Shown: piece after piece, positions 34,723-43,860 of the stretch
Layout: every line of letters starts with the position of its first letter
Numbering within the stretch: the first letter of the stretch is position 1
Assembly (NCBI GenBank): GCA_963779685.1
Contig: CAVZZG010000001.1
Coordinates: 434,001-498,000 of the forward strand
Reading direction: 5' to 3'
From: CAVZZG01 sp963779685
GTDB lineage: Bacteria > Actinomycetota > Thermoleophilia > Gaiellales > F1-60-MAGs149
DNA: 64,000 bases
Program-made: the position numbers and the translations under genes
Notes under the pieces: generated by a model
What the model was told of the DNA's origin: nothing
The model's input: only the letters and a program-made list of their open reading frames with translations
The model's database searches: none

Positions 34723-35664
34723 TCAGCGGGCGGGCTCGTCGTCGTCGAACATCCCGGAGACCATGGCCTCGCGGGCGGCGAGCGCGAGCGCCGCCAGCGA
34801 GGTGGTGAGTGCGGCCGCCGTCGCGATGCGCGCCGAGGTGGGCGCGAGGGAGGAGAGCGGGACTGCAAGCACCAGCACCTCGACGCTGGCGCTGGCCACC
34901 AGGATGCCGACGAGGGCCAGTGCGGCGGCCGTCGCGAGCCGGCTCACCGGCTGTCGGTAGCGGGCGAGGAGCCACCCGCCGAGCAGGGCCGCCGCCGTCC
35001 CTGCGGCGACCGTGACCGGCGTCGAGGCGTTCGCCAGACCGGCGGCGACCACGACGGCCGCAGTGGCCGACACGGCGGCGGTCACGGCCAGCACCGTCCG
35101 GCGCTCTCGTGTGCGCCACCCCAGCGCGGCCAGTGCGATCGCCGCGAGCAACGCGCCCACCACCCACATCCTGGAGGGTGCCGGCACCAGCGCGGCCTCC
35201 CCGAGGATCCGGCCCGCGGTACCCGCCGCATCGATCGGAACCTGCCAGGGGTGCCAGCCGGGCCCGGCCGACCGCGCCGCCGCCGCGGGCGGTACGGCGC
35301 GCTCGTCGTGCCACGCGAACTCCCTGCCGTGGGCGATCACCCGCCAGCCCGTGGCCGGCGCGTTCTTCGAGACGATCTTGAACACCCGCGCCGAGGGCGA
35401 CGCCAGCGAGACCTCGACGATGCCGTCGTGAAAGCGCAGCATCGGTTCGCGGGCCAGGCCGAGGACGACGATCGGTCCTGCTCCCACCCGCAGCCGGATC
35501 CGGCCGCGGGCGAGGTCGATGGTGGCGGTGCCCGCCCCGGCCGGGGTGACCGACAGGACGTGGCTGTCGACGGCGACCGCGACCAGTCCGGCGCTGTGCG
35601 CGGCGGCCGATGCCGGTGCCACCAGGAGCGCCGCGAGAACGATGGCGACCCCGGTCGGTCTCAC
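34723..35664 (-). CDS. Exported membrane protein of an uncharacterised actinobacterial family
   Basis: The 313-residue product has a signal peptide (VRPTGVAIVLAALLVAPASAAAHS), an extracytoplasmic beta-rich domain and five C-terminal membrane helices (about residues 165-300). The segment EPMLRFHDGIVEVSLASPSA...FAWHDERAVPP matches the LRF...VRWHDHR pattern of a family I have seen repeatedly in actinobacteria without a known role. The signal sequence followed by a His-containing AHS start is reminiscent of copper-binding CopC-like proteins, but the Cu ligands cannot be confirmed. GTG 35664 is supported by a GATACT hexamer six bases upstream. Confidence 0.62.
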   Translation of the reverse strand: MRPTGVAIVLAALLVAPASAAAHSAGLVAVAVDSHVLSVTPAGAGTATIDLARGRIRLRVGAGPIVVLGLAREPMLRFHDGIVEVSLASPSARVFKIVSKNAPATGWRVIAHGREFAWHDERAVPPAAAARSAGPGWHPWQVPIDAAGTAGRILGEAALVPAPSRMWVVGALLAAIALAALGWRTRERRTVLAVTAAVSATAAVVVAAGLANASTPVTVAAGTAAALLGGWLLARYRQPVSRLATAAALALVGILVASASVEVLVLAVPLSSLAPTSARIATAAALTTSLAALALAAREAMVSGMFDDDEPAR

Positions 35665-35670
35665 GGGAGC

Positions 35671-35676
35671 AGTATC
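35671..35676 (-). promoter_or_regulatory. Putative -10 hexamer GATACT for the exported membrane protein (leaderless)
   Basis: GATACT on the minus strand is followed by six bases and the GTG at 35664. Confidence 0.4.
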
Positions 35677-35738
35677 GCCGGGAAGGGTCCGGGCATCGGT
35701 GGCGTTCTCGCCTTCCAAGACCGCTCTTGAGAGGACCA

Positions 35739-36194
35739 GTGCTCGAAACATCCCTTCCCTGGTACGTCGCAGGGCCGATCGTCGGCCTCGCCATCGTGGT
35801 GCTGCTCGGCGCGGCGAACCGGCGCTTCGGGGTCACGGGAGGCCTCGCGGATCTCGTCGCCGGCGCGTCGTCCGGCCCGCGCCTGCTGAGCTGGCGGGTG
35901 TGGATGCTCGCCGGCATGGTGCTCGGAAGCTCCGTCTACGCGATCCTCGCGGGCGCACCCGATGCCGGCACCGGCTACGGCTGGCTCACCGAGCATCTCG
36001 CGACGGGCGGGGCGGCGGTCGTGGTCTTCGCCGGCGGCACCCTGGTCGGCTTCGGCGCGCGATGGGCCGGTGGCTGCACGTCGGGCCACGGCCTCACCGG
36101 GGTGGCGCTCGGATCGCGGGCGAGCCTGATCGCGATCGCGACGATCATGGCAACGGCGATCGCGACGTCGCTCCTGTTCGAGGCGGTGGTGTGA
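35739..36194 (+). CDS. YeeE/YedE-type transport protein, first half
   Basis: This 151-residue membrane protein has four helices and the YeeE signature FGARWAGGCTSGHGLTGVALGS, containing the conserved Cys that relays thiosulfate or related sulfur compounds through TsuA/YeeE channels. The other conserved-Cys segment is on the next gene, so the full transporter is split into two small genes, a common arrangement. Start GTG 35739. Its stop overlaps the next ATG (TGATG). Confidence 0.85.
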   Translation: MLETSLPWYVAGPIVGLAIVVLLGAANRRFGVTGGLADLVAGASSGPRLLSWRVWMLAGMVLGSSVYAILAGAPDAGTGYGWLTEHLATGGAAVVVFAGGTLVGFGARWAGGCTSGHGLTGVALGSRASLIAIATIMATAIATSLLFEAVV

Positions 36195-36640
36195 TGCGGC
36201 TCCGTCTGCTCGGTCTCGCCGTCGGCACCGTCTGCGGGTTCACGTTCGGCTGGGCGCGCCTGACCGACCCGGCCACCTTCCACCGCATGCTGACGCTGCA
36301 GTCGCCCGACATCTACCTGCTGATGGCGCTCGCCGTCGCTGTCGGCGCCGGCGGGATGCTGCTGCTGCGGGGCAGACGCGCGCCGTTGACGGGCGAGCTG
36401 ATCCTCCCGGACCGCTCGCGGCCGGAGCGCAGGCACGTGCTCGGCGGCGTGGTCTTCGGCGTCGGCTGGGCGATCGTCGCCTCGTGCCCGGGCCCGCTCG
36501 TGGCCCAGGTCGGCTCTGGACGGGTACTCGCGCTGGCCGGCCTCGGCGGCGTGCTCGCCGGCGTGCTCGTCCGCGAGCGGGTCGTGCTCACGGCGGACGC
36601 CGCAGACTCCGCCGCGGAGCCCCTTACCGACGTGGTCTAG
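36194..36640 (+). CDS. YeeE/YedE (DUF6691-like) transport protein, second half
   Basis: The 148-residue protein has four helices: LGLAVGTVCGFTFGWARLTDP, then IYLLMALAVAVGAGGMLLL, and GVVFGVGWAIVASCPGPLVAQVGSG, where SCPGP carries the conserved Cys of the second YeeE half. Together with the gene it overlaps it would form a complete sulfur-compound permease. No sulfur-metabolism gene is adjacent, so the substrate is inferred from the family only. It overlaps the convergent cyclic-nucleotide-binding gene by four bases. Confidence 0.83.
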   Translation: MRLRLLGLAVGTVCGFTFGWARLTDPATFHRMLTLQSPDIYLLMALAVAVGAGGMLLLRGRRAPLTGELILPDRSRPERRHVLGGVVFGVGWAIVASCPGPLVAQVGSGRVLALAGLGGVLAGVLVRERVVLTADAADSAAEPLTDVV

Positions 36641-37101
36641 TGTCCCGCGCGGAGCCGGCGGGCCAGTTCGCCCAGCATGGCGACGGCGATGGTGGGCTCG
36701 TCCTTGAGGAGCTTCGCGAACTTCGTGCGCGCGATCTGCAGCAGCAGGGTCTCCTGCGTGGCCGTCACGTCCGCCGTCCGCGGGCCGTCGTCGATGAGCG
36801 CGAGCTCCCCGAAGTAGCTACCGGGCCCGAGCTCGACGCCGCCGGGGTCGATCCTGACGCTCCCGTCCAGCACGACGTAGAACGTGTCGCCGCGATCGTC
36901 GCGCTTGACGATGCGCGTGTGCGTGATGACCCGGCGCAGATGGGCGAGCGACGCGACGCGCTTGAGGTGGCGCTTGTTGAGATCGGCGAACAGGGGCACG
37001 GTCGCGAGCACGGGCACCCAGTCGCCGGCCTGGCGGCGGTCGGTGAGCGTGTCGGCGGCGACGCCGGCGGGAAGGCGGGTGGAGCCGAAGTCGGAGGACA
37101 T
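36637..37101 (-). CDS. Cyclic nucleotide-binding domain protein
   Basis: The 154-residue protein is almost entirely one cNMP-binding domain: VPLFADLNKRHLKRVASLAHLRRV, GDTFYVVLDGSVRID, the phosphate-binding cassette ELGPGSYFGELALIDDGPRTADV with the conserved Glu and Arg, and a C-terminal helix (FAKLLKDEPTIAVAMLGELARRL). There is no DNA-binding or kinase domain, so it is a stand-alone sensor or regulatory subunit. Intact FGELAL...RTA suggests real cyclic-nucleotide binding. Start ATG 37101. Confidence 0.87.
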   Translation of the reverse strand: MSSDFGSTRLPAGVAADTLTDRRQAGDWVPVLATVPLFADLNKRHLKRVASLAHLRRVITHTRIVKRDDRGDTFYVVLDGSVRIDPGGVELGPGSYFGELALIDDGPRTADVTATQETLLLQIARTKFAKLLKDEPTIAVAMLGELARRLRAGH

Positions 37102-37139
37102 GAGAGGCGAGTCTACGCGCAGCCGCGACGCAGCGCCAG

Positions 37140-37145
37140 TAGGAT
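37140..37145 (+). promoter_or_regulatory. Putative -10 hexamer TAGGAT for the 37.2-kb membrane protein
   Basis: TAGGAT lies nine bases before the ATG at 37155, in the 53-base gap to the divergent cNMP-binding gene. Confidence 0.33.
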
Positions 37146-37154
37146 CCCCGGCGG

Positions 37155-37955
37155 ATGCTTCCCACCACCCTACGCGAGGCAGTGCGGCTCGAGTTCCGGC
37201 GCGCCTGGACGGCTCCCTACGAGGTCCCGATCGTGGTGGCGGTGAACGGCCTCCTGCTGTGCGGCGCATGGTTCCTGCTGCCGACGGCGCTGACCGACTG
37301 GCTGTTCGCCTTCCACGGCATCTATGCCTTCCCGGTGGTGCTGTCGTCGTGGATGTACGCCGACGTGCCCACCACGAACGTGATCGCGCCCGATCGCGAC
37401 CGCACCGGCCCGGCGCTGGCGGCGCCGGCGGTGCTCCGCCGCCTGCTCTATGCCAAGAACATCGTGCTCTGGGTCCTCATCACCCCCATCTGCGCGGCCA
37501 TCGCGGTGGTGCTCGGCATCTATGACGGTGTGCCCGAGGTCGCCGTGGTGACCGCGCTGATGATCGCCCTGCCGCCGCTCGGCGCCCTCGCCATCGCCGC
37601 CTGGCTGGGCATCTACTACCCCTACCACCCGCGACCGTTGCGGTGGCGCCTCGAACATCGCCGCGCGTTCTGGCGCGTCATCGTCCGGTGGCTTGCGCTG
37701 GCACTGGCACCGTACGGCCTCGTCCCGGCGCTGACGGTGGTGATGGCCGTGCCCGCGCTGATCGCCTGGGACGCGGTGGCGCGACACGGCCTCCACGAGC
37801 CCCTCTCGGCGTCCGAGCTGCTCACGGGGTTGGTGCTGACCGCGGTCACCACGAGCACGGTCTGGGTGGTCGGCCATCGGATCGGGGTCCGGCTGGCCTG
37901 CGGCCGCCGCCGCGCCCGGCTCGAGGCCTACCTCGCCAACCCCGACTTGGGTTAG
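37155..37955 (+). CDS. Polytopic membrane protein, unknown (possible ABC-2-like)
   Basis: This 266-residue protein has six predicted membrane helices, the first at VVAVNGLLLCGAWFLLPTAL and the last at LTAVTTSTVWVVGHRIGV. The middle has RDRTGPALAAPAVLRRLLYAKNIVLWVLITPIC, and PRPLRWRLEHRRAFWRVI on a cytoplasmic loop. The topology recalls ABC-2 permeases and the gene lies next to a DrrAB pair, though on the opposite strand and convergent with it. I do not recognise a specific family. Confidence 0.6.
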   Translation: MLPTTLREAVRLEFRRAWTAPYEVPIVVAVNGLLLCGAWFLLPTALTDWLFAFHGIYAFPVVLSSWMYADVPTTNVIAPDRDRTGPALAAPAVLRRLLYAKNIVLWVLITPICAAIAVVLGIYDGVPEVAVVTALMIALPPLGALAIAAWLGIYYPYHPRPLRWRLEHRRAFWRVIVRWLALALAPYGLVPALTVVMAVPALIAWDAVARHGLHEPLSASELLTGLVLTAVTTSTVWVVGHRIGVRLACGRRRARLEAYLANPDLG

Positions 37956-37959
37956 CTCT

Positions 37960-38708
37960 TTAGGCCCGGCGGTAGAGGAAGACCGCGAGCGGGGCGAAGA
38001 CGGCGATGAGCGCGCCGCTCCAGAGGAGGGCGACGATCACGTCGTCGTGCACCGGGATCCCCAGCATGAGGCGGCGCACGGCGTTGCAGACCTTCGTCAC
38101 CGGGTTGGCCTCGGCGAAGGTCCGCAGCCAGGGCGGCATGGTCGCCGGGATGGTGAAGATGGAGCTGGCGAACACGAACGGGAACAGCGGGATGAATCCC
38201 GCCGTGGCGGCGGTCTCCGGGTCCTTCACGAGCAGGGCGAGACAGGCGAACATCCACGACATCGCGAAGCCGAACACCAGCACCAGGGCGGCGCCGGCGA
38301 GGACGCGCCCGCCGCCCCACTCGGGCCGGAAGCCGACCAGCAGGCCCACGGCCATGACGACCGTGACGACGAGCACCGCGCGCATGAGGTCGGCCAGGGT
38401 GCGACCGGCGAGCATCGCCGAGCGTGCCATGGGAAGCGAGCGGAACCGGTCGACCATGCCCTTGCTGAGGTCGTCCGCGAGCCCGATCGCCGTCGACGAC
38501 GCGCCGAAGGCCGCGGTCTGGACCAGGATCCCCGGCAGCAGGTAGTCGACGTACGACATGCCGGGGATGGGGATCGACCCGCCGAACACGTACGTGAACA
38601 GCAGCACGAACATGACTGGCTGGATGGTCGCGAACACCAGGAGCTGCGGCGTCCGCCTGAACCGGAGGGCGTTGCGGCGGGCGACGACCAGCGCGTCGGT
38701 GACCGTCC

Positions 38709-38712
<4 letters not shown>
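37960..38712 (-). CDS. ABC-2 transporter permease (DrrB-like)
   Basis: This 250-residue permease has six helices and the ABC-2 pattern QLLVFATIQPVMFVLLFTYVFGG, DDLSKGMVDRFRSLPMARSAMLAGRTLADL and VFASSIFTIPATMPPWLRTFAEANPVT, closely following daunorubicin-resistance DrrB proteins. Together with the upstream ATPase it forms an exporter of lipid-like or drug-like molecules. Start GTG 38712 overlaps the ATPase stop (GTGA), so the pair is coupled. Confidence 0.92.
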
Positions 38713-39710
<998 letters not shown>

Positions 39711-39717
39711 GGCCGAG

Positions 39718-39723
39718 AGCGTA
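39718..39723 (-). promoter_or_regulatory. Putative -10 hexamer TACGCT for the DrrAB-like operon (leaderless)
   Basis: On the minus strand TACGCT is followed by seven bases and the ATG at 39710. The hexamer lies just past the gcvPB stop, so this operon has its own promoter. Confidence 0.43.
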
Positions 39724-39726
39724 CCG

Positions 39727-41277
39727 TCAGGCGTGGATCCCCGACGGCTTCTGCAGGTGCGCGCGCCACGTGGTGGCCCAGCGGGCCGGGTCCTCGATGT
39801 GCCGTGGATCGAGCCGGTGGATGGGGTGGTTGTGTGGCGCCGTGCGCACGAGCTCGGGATCGCTGTAGGCCTCCTCGCAGACGCGGGCGATCACGTCGGC
39901 GAAGTTGTCGAGGTCCTCCTTGCCGTACATCTCGCCGGCCTCCGGCGTGAACGGCTCCGGCACGAGGAACGGGTGGTGGCTCTCCCAGAACGCGTCGACC
40001 CCGTAGTCGACCATCCGGTGGGCGACGTCGTGGCAGCCGATCCCGGTGTCCTCGAACAGCTGCTGGAGGCTGAAACGCGTCATCTCCATCCGCGCGACGT
40101 CGAGCTGCGGGTGCGAGCGCGTGACGCCCCGGATCTGCAGCAGCCGGTGCTCGAGGTAGTGGTTCGCGAGCACCGACAGGTCGGAGGCCTCGTTGATGCC
40201 GTCCGTGCCCATCGCCCGCAGCCAGGCGTAGGCCCGCACGATCACCGGCACGTTGCCGAGGAACTCGCGGACCTTGCCGACTCCCTGATCGCGATCGCCG
40301 GCGAGTACGTAGCGCTGCCCGTCGTGCTCGACCAGGGGGCGGGGGAGGAACGGCGCCAGCGCCTCGGTGCACCCGTAGGCGCCGGTCGCGGGCCCGCCGC
40401 CGGCCTTGGGAGCGCCGAACGTCTTGTGCAGCATGAACATGCACGCGTCGAAGCCCAGCTCGCGCGCCGACAGCTTCCCCATCACGCCGTTGAAGTTGGC
40501 GTGGTCGTAGAAGCACAGGCCGCCCACGCCGTGGACGATGTCGAGCCACTGCCGGATCTCGGGGTTGTAGATACCCATGTCGTCCGGATTGCCGACCATC
40601 AGCGACGCGGTGCGATCCGAGACGGCCGCTCGCAGCGCCTCCAGCTCCGGGTAGCCGTTCGGGCCCAGCGGCAGGGTGATGACGTCGAATCCGGCTGCGG
40701 CCGCGGTGGCCGCGTTGCACGGATGGGACTGGATCGTGGTGATCACCTCGCGCCGGCGCTCGAGCTCGCCCCGCGAGGCGTGGTAGGCCCGTGTCACGCA
40801 GGCGTGGGTGTACGCGGCGCCGGCGCCGCCACCGGCCTGGAAGACGAACCGCTCCATGCCGCACAGCTCGCGCAGCATCAGATCGAGGCCGTGGATGATG
40901 GCGAGCACGCCCTGCAGCGTCGCGGGGTGCTGGTAGGGGTGCACTTCGGCGATCTCGGGCCGCGCGATCAGCGCCTCGGATACGCGCGGGTTGTACTTCA
41001 TGGTGCAGGTGCCGAACAGGCTCGAGCCCATCATCCCGAGCGTCTCCTGGGACAGGTGCAGGTAGTGGCGTTGCACCTCGTGCTCGGCCAGTTCGGGCAG
41101 GGTAGGTGCCTCGCTGCGGCGCATGGCCTCGGGCACCAGCGCCCGCGCGGGCCCGACGGCGGCCGCGATCTCCGGCTCGACCGCCCCGAACACCGTGCCG
41201 CGTCGGCCCGGGCTGCCGAGCTCCAGCACGATCGGCTCGTCCCACACGGCCGCGTGGAATCGTCGTAGCACGGTCAT
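39727..41277 (-). CDS. gcvPB: Glycine dehydrogenase (decarboxylating) subunit 2
   Basis: This 516-residue PLP enzyme is the C-terminal half of glycine decarboxylase: SSLFGTCTMKYNPRVSE, EVHPYQHPATLQGVLAIIHGLD, and the PLP lysine in FMLHKTFGAPKAGGGPATGAYG. With subunit 1 it forms the P-protein that decarboxylates glycine and loads aminomethyl onto GcvH. Its start overlaps the gcvPA stop (ATGA at 41274-41277). gcvT and gcvH are not in the window. The C-terminal 60 residues read smoothly to the stop at 39727. Confidence 0.95.
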   Translation of the reverse strand: MTVLRRFHAAVWDEPIVLELGSPGRRGTVFGAVEPEIAAAVGPARALVPEAMRRSEAPTLPELAEHEVQRHYLHLSQETLGMMGSSLFGTCTMKYNPRVSEALIARPEIAEVHPYQHPATLQGVLAIIHGLDLMLRELCGMERFVFQAGGGAGAAYTHACVTRAYHASRGELERRREVITTIQSHPCNAATAAAAGFDVITLPLGPNGYPELEALRAAVSDRTASLMVGNPDDMGIYNPEIRQWLDIVHGVGGLCFYDHANFNGVMGKLSARELGFDACMFMLHKTFGAPKAGGGPATGAYGCTEALAPFLPRPLVEHDGQRYVLAGDRDQGVGKVREFLGNVPVIVRAYAWLRAMGTDGINEASDLSVLANHYLEHRLLQIRGVTRSHPQLDVARMEMTRFSLQQLFEDTGIGCHDVAHRMVDYGVDAFWESHHPFLVPEPFTPEAGEMYGKEDLDNFADVIARVCEEAYSDPELVRTAPHNHPIHRLDPRHIEDPARWATTWRAHLQKPSGIHA

Positions 41278-42671
41278 CGCCCGATCACCTCCGTCATGGC
41301 TCCGACGAGCCGGTCGATGTCCGCCATCGAGTGCACCTCGGTGACGCAGTACAGGGCACTCTGCCCGAGCTCCGGGAAGTCGGCCGAGAGGTCCTTGCCG
41401 CCGAAGATACCGTGTCGGCGGAGCCCGTCATCGATCTCCGCCACGGTCTTGCCGGTGTCCCCGAAGTCGACGACGAACTCCTTGAAGAAGCCGTCCTCGA
41501 AGGCCACCCGCACGCCCTCGATGTCCGCTATGCGGGCCGCGGCGTACCGGCTTCGCTGCAGGATCATGGCGCCGAGCTCGGCGAACCCCTCCGGGCCGAG
41601 CAGCGCCATGTACACGCTGGCCGCGATCGCCCACAGGTAGACGGAGTTGCCCGTCCAGTCCTTGCCCTGGTCGCGTGCGCCGTACGAGGTCTGCTCGAAG
41701 AGCGTGATGCCGAAGCCGCGCTCACCCTCGACGATGGTGTCGCAGAGCGACAGCACCAGCGTCGGGAACTCGCGGGCGTACCGCTCGTCGTCCCGCGTGG
41801 CGATGAATCCGCCGGCGCCGCCGCCCGCGTTCATGTGGATGCCGAGCGGCTGGATCGTGCCGACGACGATGTCGGCCCCGTATGCCGACGGCGGCGCGAG
41901 CACCCCCAGCGAGCTCGGGTCGACGCCCACGATGGTCTCGGCGCCGTGTTCCCGGGCGGCCTCCGCGATCCGGGCGGCGTCGGACTCGATGACACCGAGG
42001 TAGGACGGGTTGTCCAGGTAGACCGCGGCGACCCGGTCCGACAGCTTCGCGTCGAGGTCCGCGAGGTCGATCCGGCCCGTCGCGGGGTCGAACGCCACGG
42101 CTGTGAGGACGATGTGGCCGGGGATCTCCGGCGGCGCGCAGAGGTTGCGGATCACGGCCAGGCGCTCGGGATCGAGCGAGGCGGGCACCAGTACCTCCCG
42201 GCGGCCCGTCATCCGCGCGGCCATCCGGATCGCGTTGCCGCCGGCGTACCCGAAGCTGTACACCGGGAGGCCGACGAAGTCCATCCCGATCAGCTCGCCG
42301 ATCTGGCTCTGGAACTCGAACCAGGCCTGATTCCGGCCGTGATCGGAGGATGCGGTCCCCCAGACCGGGGTCAGGAACTCCGCCCGGCCGACGATCTCGT
42401 CGCAGACCGCGGGGACATGGTGCTGGTAACAGCCGGCGCCGAGGAAACTGAGGTTGCGCTCGCAGCTCTCGTTGCGGTCGAGCAGCTCCAGCATGTGCCG
42501 GCGCAGCTCGTGCTCGGCGGACAGGGCAGGCGGGAGGTCGAGCGGCCGCGAGCGACGATGCTCCGGCGGTATCTGCACGAAGAGCTCGTCCACCGAGCCG
42601 GCGCCGATGGCCGCGAGCATCTCCTCGCGGAGGCCGGCGGTCGAATTGGCCATGTAGGGGTGGGCGGGCAA
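41274..42671 (-). CDS. gcvPA: Glycine dehydrogenase (decarboxylating) subunit 1
   Basis: This 465-residue protein is the N-terminal half of P-protein: NLSFLGAGCYQHHVPAVCDEI, FLTPVWGTASSDHGRNQAWFEFQSQIGEL (Ser/Ala in place of the usual Thr-Pro-Tyr-Gln-Ala-Glu), and VGTIQPLGIHMNAGGGAGGF. The start is taken as TTG 42671: GAGGAGG lies five bases upstream and the resulting LPAHPYMANSTAGLREEML aligns with the usual YIPNT... start; ATG 42653 is the alternative. A TATGCT hexamer lies at 42704-42709. Confidence 0.93.
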   Translation of the reverse strand: MPAHPYMANSTAGLREEMLAAIGAGSVDELFVQIPPEHRRSRPLDLPPALSAEHELRRHMLELLDRNESCERNLSFLGAGCYQHHVPAVCDEIVGRAEFLTPVWGTASSDHGRNQAWFEFQSQIGELIGMDFVGLPVYSFGYAGGNAIRMAARMTGRREVLVPASLDPERLAVIRNLCAPPEIPGHIVLTAVAFDPATGRIDLADLDAKLSDRVAAVYLDNPSYLGVIESDAARIAEAAREHGAETIVGVDPSSLGVLAPPSAYGADIVVGTIQPLGIHMNAGGGAGGFIATRDDERYAREFPTLVLSLCDTIVEGERGFGITLFEQTSYGARDQGKDWTGNSVYLWAIAASVYMALLGPEGFAELGAMILQRSRYAAARIADIEGVRVAFEDGFFKEFVVDFGDTGKTVAEIDDGLRRHGIFGGKDLSADFPELGQSALYCVTEVHSMADIDRLVGAMTEVIGR

Positions 42672-42703
42672 TGTCGCCTCCTCGCGGCGCGGGTGGTGGC
42701 GGC

Positions 42704-42709
42704 AGCATA
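42704..42709 (-). promoter_or_regulatory. Putative -10 hexamer TATGCT for gcvPA-gcvPB
   Basis: On the minus strand TATGCT lies 32 bases before the TTG at 42671, leaving a leader that contains GAGGAGG. No glycine riboswitch-like structure fits in the short leader. Confidence 0.38.
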
Positions 42710-42721
42710 CGTCCGCCGCGG

Positions 42722-42727
42722 TACGCT
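42722..42727 (+). promoter_or_regulatory. Putative -10 hexamer TACGCT for the DsbA-VKOR genes
   Basis: TACGCT lies nine bases before the ATG at 42737, the same spacing as upstream of fprA. Confidence 0.4.
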
Positions 42728-42736
42728 GACCGTCCG

Positions 42737-43447
42737 ATGTCCGCGACGACACGGAAACTCCTCCTGATCGTGCCCGTCGTTCTGGCGGCGGTCGTCGTCG
42801 GCGCGTTGATCCTCGTCTCGCGGCAGGGCTCGAGCACTCCATCCGTCCCCGGCGGCACGTCCACCCTGGCGGGGGTCGGGATCGCGCAGGACCTCGTCGC
42901 CGGCGTCCAGTCGAACGGCGACACCCTCGGCGATCCGGCCGCCAAAACGACCATCATCGAGTACGGCGATCTCCGCTGCCCGGCCTGCGCGCAGTTCTCG
43001 GCGTCGGAGATCCCGACGGTCGTCAACGACCTCGTGCGCCCCGGCCGGGCCAAGCTGCAGCTCCGGATCTGGACGATCATCCCGCCCCTGTCGGATTCCC
43101 AAACGGCCGCCCAGGCCGCCTACGCCGCCGCACGTCAGAACGGGATGTGGACGTTCGCCGACATCTGGTACGCGAACCAGGGACCGGAGTCGCAGGCCTA
43201 CGCCACCGACGAGTTCGTGCATGCCGTCGCGGCGGGCGCAGGGCTCGATCTCGCCCGGCTGGACGCCGACCGCTCATCGAGCGCCGCCGCAGCCGACTGG
43301 AAGGCCGCCGAGGCAGAGGCCACGAAGCTCGGCCTGACCGGCACCCCGTCCGTGGTGGTGATCGGACCGAAGGGTCAGAAGGTCTTCGGCGACACGGTGC
43401 CGTCCGCCTCGGACATCGCTCAGGCGGTTCAGGACCTCGGCGGGTGA
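42737..43447 (+). CDS. Membrane-anchored DsbA-like thiol oxidoreductase
   Basis: The 236-residue protein has an N-terminal anchor (LLLIVPVVLAAVVVGALILV) and a DsbA domain with active site GDLRCPACAQF (Cys 81 and 84) and the cis-Pro loop LTGTPSVVVIG. It would introduce disulfides into exported proteins. The next gene, a VKOR, overlaps its stop by GTGA, so the oxidase and its re-oxidising partner are made together. The anchor and a linker of about 35 residues place the domain on the outer face. Confidence 0.9.
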   Translation: MSATTRKLLLIVPVVLAAVVVGALILVSRQGSSTPSVPGGTSTLAGVGIAQDLVAGVQSNGDTLGDPAAKTTIIEYGDLRCPACAQFSASEIPTVVNDLVRPGRAKLQLRIWTIIPPLSDSQTAAQAAYAAARQNGMWTFADIWYANQGPESQAYATDEFVHAVAAGAGLDLARLDADRSSSAAAADWKAAEAEATKLGLTGTPSVVVIGPKGQKVFGDTVPSASDIAQAVQDLGG

Positions 43448-43860
43448 GGCACGCGCGGACGGTCTCGATCGTCGCCGCGACCGTCGCCCTGGCCATCGGT
43501 ATCTACCTCAGCTGGCTGCGCGCCCGCGGTGAAACCGTACCGTGTCTCGCCGGTTCCAACGGTTGCGCCACGGTGGCCGCGTCCTCGTACGCCAAGCTCG
43601 CCGGCATCCCGGTCTCGGTCCTCGGCGCCCTCGGCTCGCTGACCATGCTGGTGCTGGCCTTCGCGACCGCTCCCGTGCTCCGCGCCGTCGCGGCGACCAT
43701 CGCGTTCGTGGGCTGTGCGTTCTCCCTGTACCTGACGTGGGTGGAGCTGAGCGTGCTCGACGCGGTCTGCCAGTGGTGCGTGGCCTCGGCCATCTGCTGG
43801 GTGGTGCTGGCGGTGAACGAGGCCCTTCGCCTGCGCGCCGCGGCATACTCCCCGACATGA
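43444..43860 (+). CDS. Vitamin K epoxide reductase (VKOR) family protein
   Basis: This 138-residue protein has four membrane helices and the VKOR features CLAGSNGCATVAASSYAKLAGIPVSVLG (the outer loop Cys pair and the invariant Ser) and AVCQWCVASAI (the quinone-proximal CxxC, about residue 108). It re-oxidises the DsbA-like partner using membrane quinone. Start GTG 43444 overlaps the dsbA stop; its own TGA overlaps the ATG at 43857 that may begin the sensor kinase. Confidence 0.93.
   Translation: MRHARTVSIVAATVALAIGIYLSWLRARGETVPCLAGSNGCATVAASSYAKLAGIPVSVLGALGSLTMLVLAFATAPVLRAVAATIAFVGCAFSLYLTWVELSVLDAVCQWCVASAICWVVLAVNEALRLRAAAYSPT

Noticed and set aside
42671..42736. Glycine riboswitch before gcvPA
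   Set aside because: The leader between the likely transcription start and TTG 42671 is only about 25 bases, too short for a riboswitch.
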